Below are positions 48,797 through 60,656 of a stretch of 64,000 nucleotides of DNA, piece after piece. Positions within the stretch are counted from its first letter, which is position 1, and each line of letters opens with the position of its first letter. Under the pieces are notes generated by a model, which worked only from the letters and a program-made list of their open reading frames with translations, made no database searches and was not told where the DNA came from. A program made the position numbers and the translations under genes. Source of the stretch: Endocalyx cinctus (Eukaryota > Ascomycota > Sordariomycetes > Amphisphaeriales > Apiosporaceae); assembly GCA_001600455.1 (NCBI GenBank), contig BCKC01000007.1, positions 2,606,019 through 2,670,018 of the forward strand. Direction: 5' to 3'.

Positions 48797-50276
48797 TTAC
48801 ATAGAAGAACTTGGTCTATTATAATATCGTTTCGTCTGATAATTTCTTGTCGTTGCTTTGCATATGATCTTTGGCAGATGAATATACTTGTTGGAGCATA
48901 TAAGAAACGGATACGCTTAACCTATATTGGGAGTGTGTATATATGTACAGCGTTCTTACTGACGACGTGGAGTTTGTATTTTCTTTCTTATTCTTGAGGG
49001 GTGGCGAAAAGCGTTCATAATTATATTCTCACACGTCTACCACGCCCCAACAGCTTGCGGCCTTTGGAATGAGATGGACCACAATGCTGGTTGGCCTGGG
49101 TCCATGGGCACACAACGCATGGCATGGTCAGCTTTTGATATTTACATAGTACCTTATTCTCAAGATACCCTGCTTAGCGTAGCAGCATCTTTCCGACGCC
49201 GGTATACCCCCATCCATGTTCATAGTCGGAGCCTACTTTATGCCAGGAAGTTCGGGATACGAGCGACATAAAAAATAAATAAATAAGAAATAAAATAATA
49301 AAATTGGCATTTGTTGCTTAACTGGCGGGGGAGCGCGGGCTGGGTTGAGTGGGTATATGGAACGTCGAACATGGGGGTCGGATTACTTTGATCCTCGACG
49401 TATGTACGTTTATGGACCGAATAGTTCTAGTTCTCTATGCATATTCGGGAGACGCCACTATGCTCTTACCGTTAGAAACAATGTCACTCGTTCTTTATCT
49501 AGTACACAAGTAAATACCTGGCTGACCGTCAAGGGGCTTCAGGGTTTTACGAAACCCTATGAGGTTGTTTTATGACGCTATGCTATAGAAGTACATAGAT
49601 AGATGATCTCGTTTTAGGATAAGATCCCTCCGTGAGAATTTATTTATGCAGTGCTGGATGCGATACCTACATACAGAATCTTAATCCGTATTGCATCCGT
49701 AATAATTAATCATTCTTATATATCTTTTTATTCTCCACGTTGAGTTAAGCGAGTTGATTGTCCACTATGTACACAAACCTTCCAGGTTTAGCTAAAAATC
49801 TACATATACATATACGTAAGCGAGAACTCGCAGAACGTCACCTGTACCTATCTTTTTCAGCCTTTATTTGGTAGATATTAGGTACCTATGGCTTATTTCA
49901 CGTAGCTATTTAAACACGTGTGTACTATATCTCATTTTTTTCGACTTACTAGAATTGGATTCAAAAACCCTTCCGCTTTCGGCCTTCAGTTCGCAGGTAC
50001 GGTAATGCTCACCAAAGTAGTCTGCCAGCCACCCCAGCCAAGCATTGGGGTCATAATATATTAGCGTTAATTGATTGACCAGGCATTGATCTTCACCATA
50101 TGTAGACCATATTTTGACATCTCCTCACCTCTTAAGTAACCCGCTGATCTGGGAGCCTTCCTTGAGAAAGTAAGAATGGTGGGGGACATATAGACGCACT
50201 GATGATGTATAGTATATTAGCTTTATTCTTACATATATGTAGGTTTACTTTATTTCACGCGTCTCGATGTTACTCG

Positions 50277-50312
50277 AAGACCGATAAGAAGTTATGTCGG
50301 CTTATCGGTCTT
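50277..50312. other. Perfect 12-bp inverted repeat with 12-base loop and T run
   Basis: AAGACCGATAAG at 50277-50288 is followed after 12 bases by its exact reverse complement CTTATCGGTCTT at 50301-50312. The T run continues to 50317. Transcribed from the plus strand it would form a stable hairpin with a U tail, the shape of a Pol III stop or an intrinsic terminator. The next 40 bases hold further self-complementary TATCGAT words. No gene is attached. Confidence 0.7.
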
Positions 50313-51742
50313 TTTTTATATCGATGTATTGATATATCGACACCGATAAACCTCGGTCGTAGAAGACGCGACACCGTCTGATCACTTGGCCTTCTAGAAA
50401 GGGGTTGCAGCAGCTGAGCAGCTGAGATGAGAAGTACCTAAACTTGGTAACTTCTAAGCGGGTCTGGTGGACTTTACCCCTTGTCCTTCACGGGGGGTAC
50501 TGATGCACTACTACATTGGGATATGTGTTGAATAATACTATTTTCTTTTCTTGATTATCAAACTATGTACGTATATTTTTTTCATGCTTATGAAAATTTA
50601 TCGTAATCTATAGAGATGTTTATTAATCCTGTTTCTATTATTATTTCCATCTTTCCTCCTTATTTCCCTACCAAGTGGAGTTTCAACTTGGAATCTTTCT
50701 TTCACGAACTTTCTCCACTTCGTCGTCGAAGTAAGTCGTGACAAAACAACTCGTCTACATACTACGGCCCCAGGGTTGGTGAACTTATGGGGTAAATAAT
50801 AATGTAACGAATTCAGGGCAGAATCCACCCATACGACGATACGAACACAGCCTTATCGTGCTATAATGATTCACCGTTATTTTCCTTGACAAGCTTTCGA
50901 TCCTTCGCGGATACAACATCGTCATCGATCAGCACGGTCCTAACATCGAGATATTATTCGTCAGCCACCAGAAGTATCTCTGAGCTTGCTACTTCTAAGG
51001 GCTAGTTTATTGTGTAATATGGATTTTAAAATAGGAGTACCTTACGACGACACCTTATACGTAGGCGGATCATTTGCTGATGTTTCACTAGCCTGATTGC
51101 CTGATTTGTTGCTTTGAGAAGCAAGAGCAATTATTGCCAAATAACCAACCTAATGAGATATCTACAGATTCCTAAATTCTTTTACGTTTCAATATGAGGT
51201 TATAGTATTTATAGTTAAGGATTACGTCAATAAACGTGGTCGACCAAGCGGGTCCTATTTGAAATACACTCTCGCAACATCGACAGGCTCATCCAGGGAC
51301 AAAGCTCGTACATGGATTTATGGTTATCACATCTTTTCTTGGGTCTATTTATCTCTCATCGAGAAGCTCAGCTGCACGCCTTCCGCTTTTTCATGGCGCC
51401 AGCAAAAGCGCGGCAGGTAAATCTTGCTTGTTTAAAGTGCTTACCGTTATGGCGCCTCCCAACACGCGGATTACGCAATTCTGGTTAGTATACAGGCCGA
51501 AAATTCAATATATTCATGTTTGGTACAAGGTGCGTGTGGTAACACCAGCAGAATTATTGAAGACGACGGCGGAGGTTCTCTTGGTTGTGTAACTGTAAGG
51601 AAATGAAGATTCAGTGGTACGAGTGAAGACAACTTCCAAGTCCGGCTGCTGAAATGGTGAATAGAATCAAGAAACAGCTTATAATATGCCTGAAATGGGA
51701 AGACCGGCCCTTATTTCATGAGGCTGGCAGATCCTACCCAGG

Positions 51743-54642
51743 TAGTGTAACCGCCGCAGGATTCTGAGATTATCAGATTGCGGCACAGATGCCGACTTTT
51801 CGATTGATAACGAATGGCTTCTTCTTGCAGGAATATTAACTTAATTGCTTGACTCGTATAAACTGCCGATTTTCTTAGTTGCATTGAGGATTGGCAGTAC
51901 TACTCTACTGTATCTTCGCCGTGCTCATGGCCACCTAATATATTACATCGTGTAACAGTCTCAAAGTTCGTATTCTAATTGACGAGTTGGGGTTGTCACT
52001 GAGGTAGTGGCGAACTTATCTTCGGGGCATCTTCAACAATATGAATTATACCTTAAATCATAATATTTCGAGACGTTGGAATTTTAATTCATGTCAGCAG
52101 CATACATATGATTTTTTTTTCCAATCCAGCAGAAGACATTCGATACGACCCTAGTACAACAGCTTAACCTCCCAGCCCCCCAGACCCCCCTGCCCCCTCC
52201 CCCCAGTTCCCAGCCGTCCTCCACCTTAGCCCTATATCAGGTCCAATTTGATAAAGAATCGCCCTAACGACCCTGTCCTGTTAGCCCTGGTTAAGCCACA
52301 GAGGGGGTTTTATAGCCCTACCCTTGGCCTATAATCGGTGATATAGTACACTAAGGCACGCATCGTCAGGCATACACTACAGTATATAAGCACTGAAATA
52401 ACTTCCTGACTCGTGTAATATAAAAACGGTATAAAGATCACTGAGTCGATTGAACCCATTTCTACACTGCTCTGTAGATATCTTTATAATATGTAAGTCA
52501 TTTCAAGTGCCTTATATTTTTCCCATAACTATCCTTTTCCATACTACGTATACTTACCCACGTAGCCTTCTATACTATTTTTATGTATATGAATCCATTT
52601 AGTACACTAATGTAGCCCACTAATGTACCGCTATAGCTAGTATTAGATACACTAACGTATGCTACAGAGGACCCTGAAGGTAGCATCTTGTCGTAGTGTA
52701 GTCTTAAAATACTTGGCAGAATACTAATACGACATCTATTTTCATCCAACACTATACTACACTTGTGATACAAGCCCGTATTAATCTAAGATAATCAAAT
52801 AATGAGATGCCTTAAGGGTATACGTACATATAAGCATCTACTACATTACACTAGATATGCATATGCAGATTGTGGTGTACTTAAAAATGTGGAGTTTGTC
52901 AAGTTATCTCTGATAGAACCCAATAGCAACAGGGAAAAAAGTAAACCGCTCTTTTTCTCCAGTTTGGGTCTTCAAAACAGGGCTAGAACAGACGGTTCTT
53001 TCTAAAGAGACAGAGGAAGAGTTGCTAATGTGAGTGCGTCGGAGGATTAACGCTGGTTTTCGGTGAATTTTCCTTTTGAGAACTCCTCCCTGCCTGGTAT
53101 TTCCAACTTCTACTTGAATTCCAGGAAGGATTCACAAAGCAGTACTATTACACTACGCAGTGTAAGCTCGCTTGCGGCAAAGAAGATTCCCCTTGTTCAA
53201 AACCTATTTCAGAAACCTACTTCAGGATATATTCTCCGTCCCCTCCCCTGTTCAAGCGAGATAAATCGCAGTTAGTGTACTATGTATACATTTCATTTAT
53301 ACCGCCATGCAGATCTTCATGTCACTCCGGAAAGGGATATTGAGATGAGGCTCAGTGTGATCCCTCTCCCTTCCTAAACAGTAGTGTACTACGCTACACA
53401 GGAGAGCTCGTTCTTAGCTTGGGTTTCCTATTTTAATCCAGTTGCGACGGTTCGACGTCCCTAGTATTCTTTTACATAGCTCCGCCTTCTTCGTTGGGGG
53501 CCGAAATCTGGTATACAAAAGTGCCGGTTACACAGGCTCGAGAACAGAACGACAGGTCGGACTGCATCCCGATTCCCCCACTTTTCTGTCTCAAGATAAC
53601 ACTATACTGCATCTACTGTATGTATACTCCGTACTGCTGACCAAACTAGGAAAAGATTATTAGTTTTATCTCTCTCTTGGTCGTCCGCTGTCGGTCGTAA
53701 GGTGAGATGATCAAATGGGATCAGAGAGTTACACAACATATATCACAATTATGAATACTCTAGGAGTGGTCAAGCTTATACAGGCATATACAAACAAATG
53801 AACGTTGACATACGATTGTTGGAATGACAGTTAACACCGATATTATAATTTATCGCCGATCTATATGATGATCATGCCCATGTCTTATATAACCAGTCGA
53901 AACTATAATATAGGTAGTCAAAAAAGTCTCTTTACTGTGTACACTAGTGTAGCGTACGTGAGTGGCTACTGTGTAAGGGAAGAGGCTATCCGTCTAATGC
54001 ATAACATAAAATACATGTGACAAGTGAGTGAATACACGTGTTAAAACGTTACCGGTACTTAACGAAGGGGGTAAGAGTGGCACGAGAAGGAAAGAAGAAA
54101 TTCGAGACCAGGACATGAGTTCAGCTGGCATGGATAGTCTCCAGAATATCTTCTTATGACAAGGTTTCTGTATTGATTCTCGGGATATCACCTTACCACC
54201 CACCAAACCGCGCACAAGGATAGAGTCTCTGGGATGTCGGTTCCACCACGCTGAATTATCATCTGGCCTGATATACGTGTTATACTGAGTATAGCATTAC
54301 GGGCGTATAAAGAGAAAGAGGGGGGTTTTCGAGAACTCGAAAGTTAACCGACTCCCGCCTGTTTGGGGGTCGAGATTGGTTACCCACGGCACGGGATTGG
54401 GTGAGGTCTAGTCCAAACGGCGGACACTTGACACTTGGCAGAGAAGAAAAAAGCAAATAAGTCATAACCTTAATACCATGTACTGTAATGTAAAGTATTA
54501 TATGAAAATCTGCACGAGCGGAGGCCTATATACCTACAACTACATATAGGTGAAAAGTCTTGTTATTCTGTTTCCCCTCCATGCGTGTCAGATTCAGGGT
54601 TACAGTACAGGGTAGTGGTGGAGTATGCACCCAGCTACACTA
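51743..54642. repeat. Dispersed TACACTA/TAGTGTA words
   Basis: Copies on either strand at 51743, 52347, 52373, 52603, 52648, 52694, 52847, 53149, 53273, 53382, 53940, 53945 and 54636 (start positions of the 7-mer or its complement). At 53940-53951 two copies overlap as the 12-bp palindrome TACACTAGTGTA. Spacing is irregular, so this is a dispersed motif and not a tandem repeat. Confidence 0.65.
52166..52213. other. C-rich tract, G-quadruplex candidate on the minus strand
   Basis: The plus strand has runs of 3, 6, 6, 5, 6 and 3 C separated by one to four other bases. The minus strand therefore has four or more G runs of at least five with short loops, well above the usual G3-N(1-7) rule. The flanks are AT-rich. 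Confidence 0.7.
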
Positions 54643-57604
54643 TACTATTAGATAATCCTTGCATGGAATATTCATACTTTAATATATTCTTCAAGAAATC
54701 AAATAAGCAGCCACGTATAGATATAGAGGTCGGCTGTTTGCTTATTGAAAGTGATAAATGAAACATAGAGAGAAACGGCGGGAAAGAAAAACAAAAAAAA
54801 AAAAGAATCTATCATATCACCAGTAAAATTCCAATCGCAGCATCTACCTAAAATGGGAATATAAAAAAGAAGAAGCAAGCAACGTGTGGTTCGTAGAGAG
54901 ACAAGTCAACATTGGAATGGATGAGACCTACTAGGCTATTACACAGTATGAAATAGAGTAAATGATCTTCCTCCTTTCCTACTTACCGCTGCGGTATAAT
55001 GAAAGACCGGGTGGTTTCAATTATCTACAGTGTTGCATATGTATACGCTGAGATCGATAGCGGTGGAGGGGTAGTCGTCTTTAACGAGTTGATATATTTG
55101 GAGATGAGGATGAATATGATAAGAGACCCTGAAACCCACATGGCCCTCGTTGTCGTCGGAATAGGGCATCTACTCTGTACTAGCGTATATCCCATATGCT
55201 AGATCGAGTGGGTTGGTTTGATGTTGATCCCATCGTCCGCTAACATCTTTTCCAATCTATGATTTGACCTACGTGTATGCTAGAAAAAGAAACAATTTTA
55301 TTTAAAGTTTCGAGTAATGTATCTGAATGGGGTTAGAATTAGATTTATACGCATGTACGTAAGAACTCGCCGTACAATGTTAGTCTTGGCTTCAATTTTC
55401 TAAGACCGTAATTACTTTATGATATCTTATAGATTATCGCCTGGTAGTAAAGAATGTATAAACGGGGACGTATTTTTCATGCAGAACACGTTATCTATAG
55501 CATCATACACACACGCATGCTATAGTAGATCAAGTATTTATTTCCTGGTTAACACGAGGGGGTTGGATATGAAAAAGAAGAACAAGGTACGTGGAGGGTG
55601 GGCATCGGGAGTATCCCGGTGATCTCGGCCCCTCTGTTTTGGGGTTAGGTTAGGTTGGAGAGGCGAAAAAAAGTAAAGAACCTTGCCATGTGAGGTGGAT
55701 GCTAAGTCCGCCTTTCCGCGCCGGCCCGCCTGACGTACACGGTCAGATTAAGTACACGACTAATATTATGCCTACGTATATGTATATGTAAATATGTATG
55801 TAATCAACTTTGCAGTATACATATAGATAGATATATCTGTGTATATTTGAATAACAAGCACATAGGGTTTCAAATATATACACCCATGGACATATCACTA
55901 TAGCGAATTATCACATGCCGGTTTGAGGTATGTATGGATCAAACACTGTACACAGAGACCTACTCTCTCTAACTTCTTATTCCCGAAGACGGAAACAAGC
56001 CAGTGTATAAATTTTATGCATAGATGAAGTACAAGCATAATAGTACCCCAATGGCCTTTCAAAACACCTGCCAGGCTACTCTCTACTTTAATCATGTATG
56101 AACCTAGACCAGCTAGACGTAATCTCGCTGATTGTTCGGTAATAAAATTTGCGTCAATTTTAGAAACGGCGAAATTAGTCCATGATGGTGATGATTTCCC
56201 AACCGATGATTGCTAGACAAAGCCATTTGAGACCAATACAAGTCCGGTGGCAAGGAGGGGGTTAGAGATCCTTCACACTGGCAATGTGAATGAATCTCAC
56301 GTCTAATTTACGAGGTATTATTGAGTTATTTCCGCTTTCCCCCTTGTTATTTGACATAATGGCAATTTCTTTTCTTTTTTTTCCCCTTCTCGACCACGAT
56401 GATGATGTCGATGATGGTACGAGAGTTGGACATATGGATAGTTTCGCCATCAACTGTGGCTGGCTGACCGAACTCTACGGCATACGACATGAGCAGTTTC
56501 CGTGGCGAGGACGGAAAAGGGGGGTGTGTGAAATATGCTTGCTTGTCTTCTGTCATTATTACTAGCACAACTACGATGAGGAGAAAGTAGGTTAAGTTGA
56601 TCAAAACTAAATGATGATTGATTCCCCAAGCATAAAGAGCTCCGCGAACGGTGCTAGAAGGAAGGACCAACGTCATATCTATAATCCGTTAGTAGGTATA
56701 TTATATATAACATGTACACCTGTCTGTGCGTGCAAGGATTCTTTCTTTTTTTTTCAGCTAACGAGGATCGGGAATACAGTACGTCTTGCCTAGATACATG
56801 ACCAAAAGAGACAAAGCGGGATCAAATCTCTTGTCGTATCCAAGATATCTACATCAAAGCTTAGCTTTACGGGATTCGGGAAAGTTGAGTTGGAGAGATA
56901 TCTTCCTGCGAGCAGAGTGAACTAGGTTAATTACTCTAACCAGCCCGGCGGATAGGGTAGGTGGATTATGGTATCCCACTACGCACTAGTGTGCCATCTA
57001 GAGATCTCCAGTACGGTCGTGGTGTTTATTATTAGAGCAAAGTCCTCAAGTTATCCCACACGTCAGACTTGACCCAGGAACGATGTCACCACATGTATTT
57101 CCCTTAGCAATATCTTAAACATGTGGTATCCAGTTAAGGGCGTGATGTCGAAAATAAGGGTCCAAGCCTAGGGTGTAAAAGGTTGGAAGGTATATCCGGC
57201 GTAAATTGCGGTGTCCAGGGGAGAGGTTAAGGGAGACCAATGATGGCAGAAAAGCGAACCTAGGCCCGGCGATGAGGGACAAAATCATGCAAATCATTGT
57301 CGGGTTTTTTAATGGGAATGCGGTTTCATCTTCAGGGATTACCAGTGGCCAATAGTCGCCAGCACGCACCTTAAAATTCCGTGTTAAGGTTGTGATGAGT
57401 CTATTAGGAATCCAAAGTCTACGACTCTGGATGGATATTGGTTTATAATGATTAGTGAACAACCGTAAGCGTGTAAGATGGAATCGGACAAGGGTTGAGA
57501 AGAGTTATCTATCTAAGCAATGAACCAATTTAATGGACGGGCCTAGAGCGGTTTCGTCATCAGGGGTGACGAACCACTAACTACCTAAATCATCTCTTGA
57601 ATCT

Positions 57605-59446
57605 CTATAACTTCTTTGGTGAAGGCGTCGATTCTATCCGTTTCAGCCCTTCCTGACCTTGGCTGATTCCGGGTTTGAAGGCGATCTTCTGACTTAGGGC
57701 AATACACTCGTTAAATCTGCGTTTGGCCTCTTTCGTGTCCCCCAGCATCGCTGCAATATCACCCAAATTACAAAGGGCTACGACACATGCTTCGTCACAC
57801 TCTTCGGTCCTGTTCTCGCCGGCCACTTTCTCGGCCGCCTTCAAAGCTTGCAAGGCCCATGCTCGACCGCTAGCAAGTAGCGTTGCTCGTGCTGGAGGAC
57901 CTTGGCCAGTTGGCGCTTGAGCATTGGCGGCTGTAGCAGAATTTCCGTCAAATGGAGACACAACCGGTTGCTGTACTAGCGAGGCGGCCAGATTGTTCAC
58001 TTTTGAGTCATAGGTTAGTCGTCATGACAGTAAAAATACGAAGTTTGGAGTTACGTACTAAGAACGGCAGTGTGGCAGCTATTCGGGGGTGAGTATGATA
58101 TTGCCTGTAAGTAAAGGGGCGCTGCAAGGTAATGTTGTGACCTGGATTCATAGTCGTTTGCCAATGCTGTAATTTGAGTTAGCTATCGAGAGAGCCCGTA
58201 TTCTGAGAGCATGTGCTGTGAAAACCAACCTTCCATAGTTCCACCAACTTCTTCTGGCAACAACCATTCGCCCTCGCCCTCCTTTACGCCTTCAACTTGA
58301 CGTCTATGCAACTCGTCCAAAAGTACCTTGTTCGCCGCAATAAGATGTTCAGTTGCAGCCTCTCTGTTCAAAACATGCTCGTTGCTGTATAGAGATGCGA
58401 GTTTAACGCCATAACGTATTCTCTGGATAAGAATTCTCCTTCGCCTAGACCACATATTCTCCGGCTTTGGCTTTTCTTTCTCATCCTTCTCCGGGGTTGA
58501 GTTCTGTGTCTGGTCCGATTCCGACTTTGGTGTTTCTGAGCCCGATTTCGTTGTTGATATTTTTAATACTGGTTTCGAGCTCGACGGTGTTGGGCCCGGT
58601 TCTCTTATAAGCCTTTAAAGTGTTTGCTTGTCAGCCTGGAATAGTATTGCAACCTGATTAGGAGTCACTGACCTTCCATCTTCCTCAACCAACCCCTGCT
58701 TTACAGCTTCGTCCATCTTCTTAAGCCATTTTTCGCATTCTCCTAGGACTACCTCAAAACCCTCGATAGCCACTTTATGTTGACCGATCCTTTCCAACCA
58801 AGCGAAGATATGAACCCTAAGGCCCATAACTTCCTCGGAAAATGTATCCAGGTGCATCTGTACGCACTGTTCAAAAGCCCTCGAGTAATACTTGTGGGCT
58901 AACTCCGGGTCGGGGGCTACGCTGTCATAGTATATTGCGCGACGCAAGGACTTTGCTATCTCCGGGGGGAACCGAGTAAATTGTGGATGTTGGAAAAATG
59001 TGAAATAATAATACACAACAACTATGAAACAGCAACCTATGCAAAATAGACTAGATAAAGATCACATTCTGTCAGCGCATTTCGAATAGCCATTAAGTTT
59101 ATCACGAGGGGGGGCATACGTACAGGACGAGCGCAAGAGTTAGTTCCCCGGGACTTTGTTTATACAGTGAACGGAAGTTCTCGCCACGGAATGCATTGAT
59201 CAGAGGCCGGAAGTTAAGACCATGGCGTAGAGCTCGGAGGAGCAGTTGGTTCGCTGGCATCGGTGGTTTCTGCTCACTCGGCTTCTGGTTGGGTTTTTTG
59301 GGAACGGATGTAGATTTTGCTCTGAGTTGTATCACTAGGGAGGTAAGGAGTTCGGTGTTTCTCTTCCTTAGAGCTAGACAACGAAGACAAGGCGATTGCG
59401 CCATGCCATTGAAAGGCCGCGACGCAACGGCGCGTGAAGCCAGCAT
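57605..59446 (-). CDS. Mitochondrial TPR membrane protein, Mgr3-like, 528 aa
   Basis: Five exons: 59124-59446, 58673-59050, 58230-58612, 58059-58166 and 57605-57999, with GT-AG introns of 59-73 nt and matching phases. The N-terminus is basic and Ser/Arg-rich, fitting a presequence. One transmembrane segment arises across the first splice (LTLALVLLFCIGCCFIVVVYYYF, about 101-123). Then follow TPR-like helices: FPPEIAKSLRRAIYYDSVAPDPELAHKYYSRAFEQC, VMGLRVHIFAWLERIGQHKVAIEGFEVVL, YLAAPLYLQAISY and ALCNLGDIAAMLGDTKEAKRRFNECI. A Ser/Pro/Lys-rich linker (exon 3) interrupts them. This is the layout of yeast Mgr3, an adaptor that helps the inner-membrane i-AAA protease (Yme1) bind substrates. Assignment is by architecture; another mitochondrial TPR protein is possible. 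Confidence 0.8.
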
Positions 59447-59972
59447 GACTGACTGCTGTAAAATGACTCTCTAAGGGCCTATGGGGGGAAAAAAAAAGCT
59501 TATGTCATATGAGATCAGATCTCAGGATTAGATTAGAATCATGCTTAAAGAGACGAAATCGCAGAATCAATCTGCTTTGTGCGGAGACAATTGGTTGATG
59601 CGCAATAGGTGACGATGAGGTTCAAATTTTGAAGCTTAAAAGCTATTGACGATGACATATCTTGATAAAATCAATTAAACTGTTTGTTTACTTGCATATA
59701 CCCGATACTTGGATATTAAATACTTATTAATTTTACTAATACATATATATGTAAGTACCGGTAGCTATACTAACCTCATCTGGATTAACCTCGGATCTTA
59801 CATGCCAATGATGCATGCGATTGAGATGACGATACATTCTTGCTCTTGGTAAAAATAAAAGGGAGTAGACACCGCTGTGATCACCAAGCTTCGAATTTAC
59901 CATTTTACAAGTTTAATTATCTTTCACTTGAGTCTGACTTTCCTATACTCACCTCGAGATTTCAGATATACA
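59447..59972. promoter_or_regulatory. Divergent promoter region of the Mgr3-like and Dap1-like genes
   Basis: 526 bp between two divergent ATGs. AT-rich, with no named site that I can support; it must contain both core promoters. Confidence 0.45.
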
Positions 59973-60656
59973 ATGGCAGGCAAATTCGAGCCAAAGACGC
60001 CCGTCCAGCTTAACCCTCCCAAGGATGACCCTATATCTCTTGAGGACTTAGCAAAGGCGAATGGTAAGTGTGTTTTCGATATAGCTCTCCTTTGGAAAAT
60101 ATCCATCATATTTGAAAGATATCGATCACCGCTCTAACTGTATTATAGGTACCGAAGGGCAGAAAGCTTATGTAGCAATTAAGGTGCGGTCCTATTCTTA
60201 ATCGATTCTCATATTTATTTCATAAGTCATATCCTAGTTATGACTCAAGCTTCACAGGCCCTGGCATTAGACTTATACCCTTCATTTATTCTAACTCAGT
60301 ACTATTATAGGGTAAAATTTATGATGTGACTGGGAACAAATCCTACCAGGAGGGAGCAGCGTATCACGGTATGTTCAAAATCTTCTCGTTTATTTTAACC
60401 GGTTAAAATTGGTGATAAGAAGCTCAACTAGCCTCCCTCATGTCGGATCCCATTACTGACTAAATCTGCTACAGTGTTTGTGGGTAAGGATGCTTCTCGG
60501 GCGTTAGCTTTGAGCTCGACCAAAGCCGAAGACGCGAAGTCTGAGTGGCAGGATTTGGCCGATGATAAGAAAAAAGTCCTGAATGATTGGGTCACGTACT
60601 TTTCTAAGAGATATAACGTCGTCGGCGTCGTGGAAGGTGCAACAAATATGGAATAA
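59973..60656 (+). CDS. Dap1/MAPR-like heme-binding protein, 121 aa
   Basis: Member of the membrane-associated progesterone receptor (cytochrome b5-like) family, whose yeast member Dap1 binds heme and supports cytochrome P450 Erg11 in sterol synthesis. Exons are 59973-60063, 60149-60183 (35 nt), 60311-60368 and 60475-60656, all GT-AG. The order is an N-terminal PKTPVQLNPPKDDPISLEDLAKAN, GQKAYVAIKGKIYDVTGNKSY, then YHVFVGKDASRALAL and YFSKRYNVVGVVEGAT. Tyr54 and Tyr60 fall where MAPR proteins coordinate heme through tyrosine; there is no HPGG histidine, which separates it from true b5. No N-terminal membrane anchor is visible, so it may be soluble or peripheral. The ATG follows a CAATGG context. 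Confidence 0.9.

Larger units (their letters stand above)
48797..57604. other. 8.8-kb gene desert
   Basis: Upstream region of the bZIP gene and 3' flank of the Mgr3-like gene. No coding frame over about 115 codons and none with a domain. It contains the hairpin at 50277-50312, the C-rich tract at 52166-52213 and the dense TACACTA/TAGTGTA cluster at about 51.7-54.7 kb (all listed separately). No transposase, reverse transcriptase or long terminal repeat is visible. A long non-coding transcript, a heavily intron-split gene or a worn-out element cannot be excluded. Confidence 0.5.
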
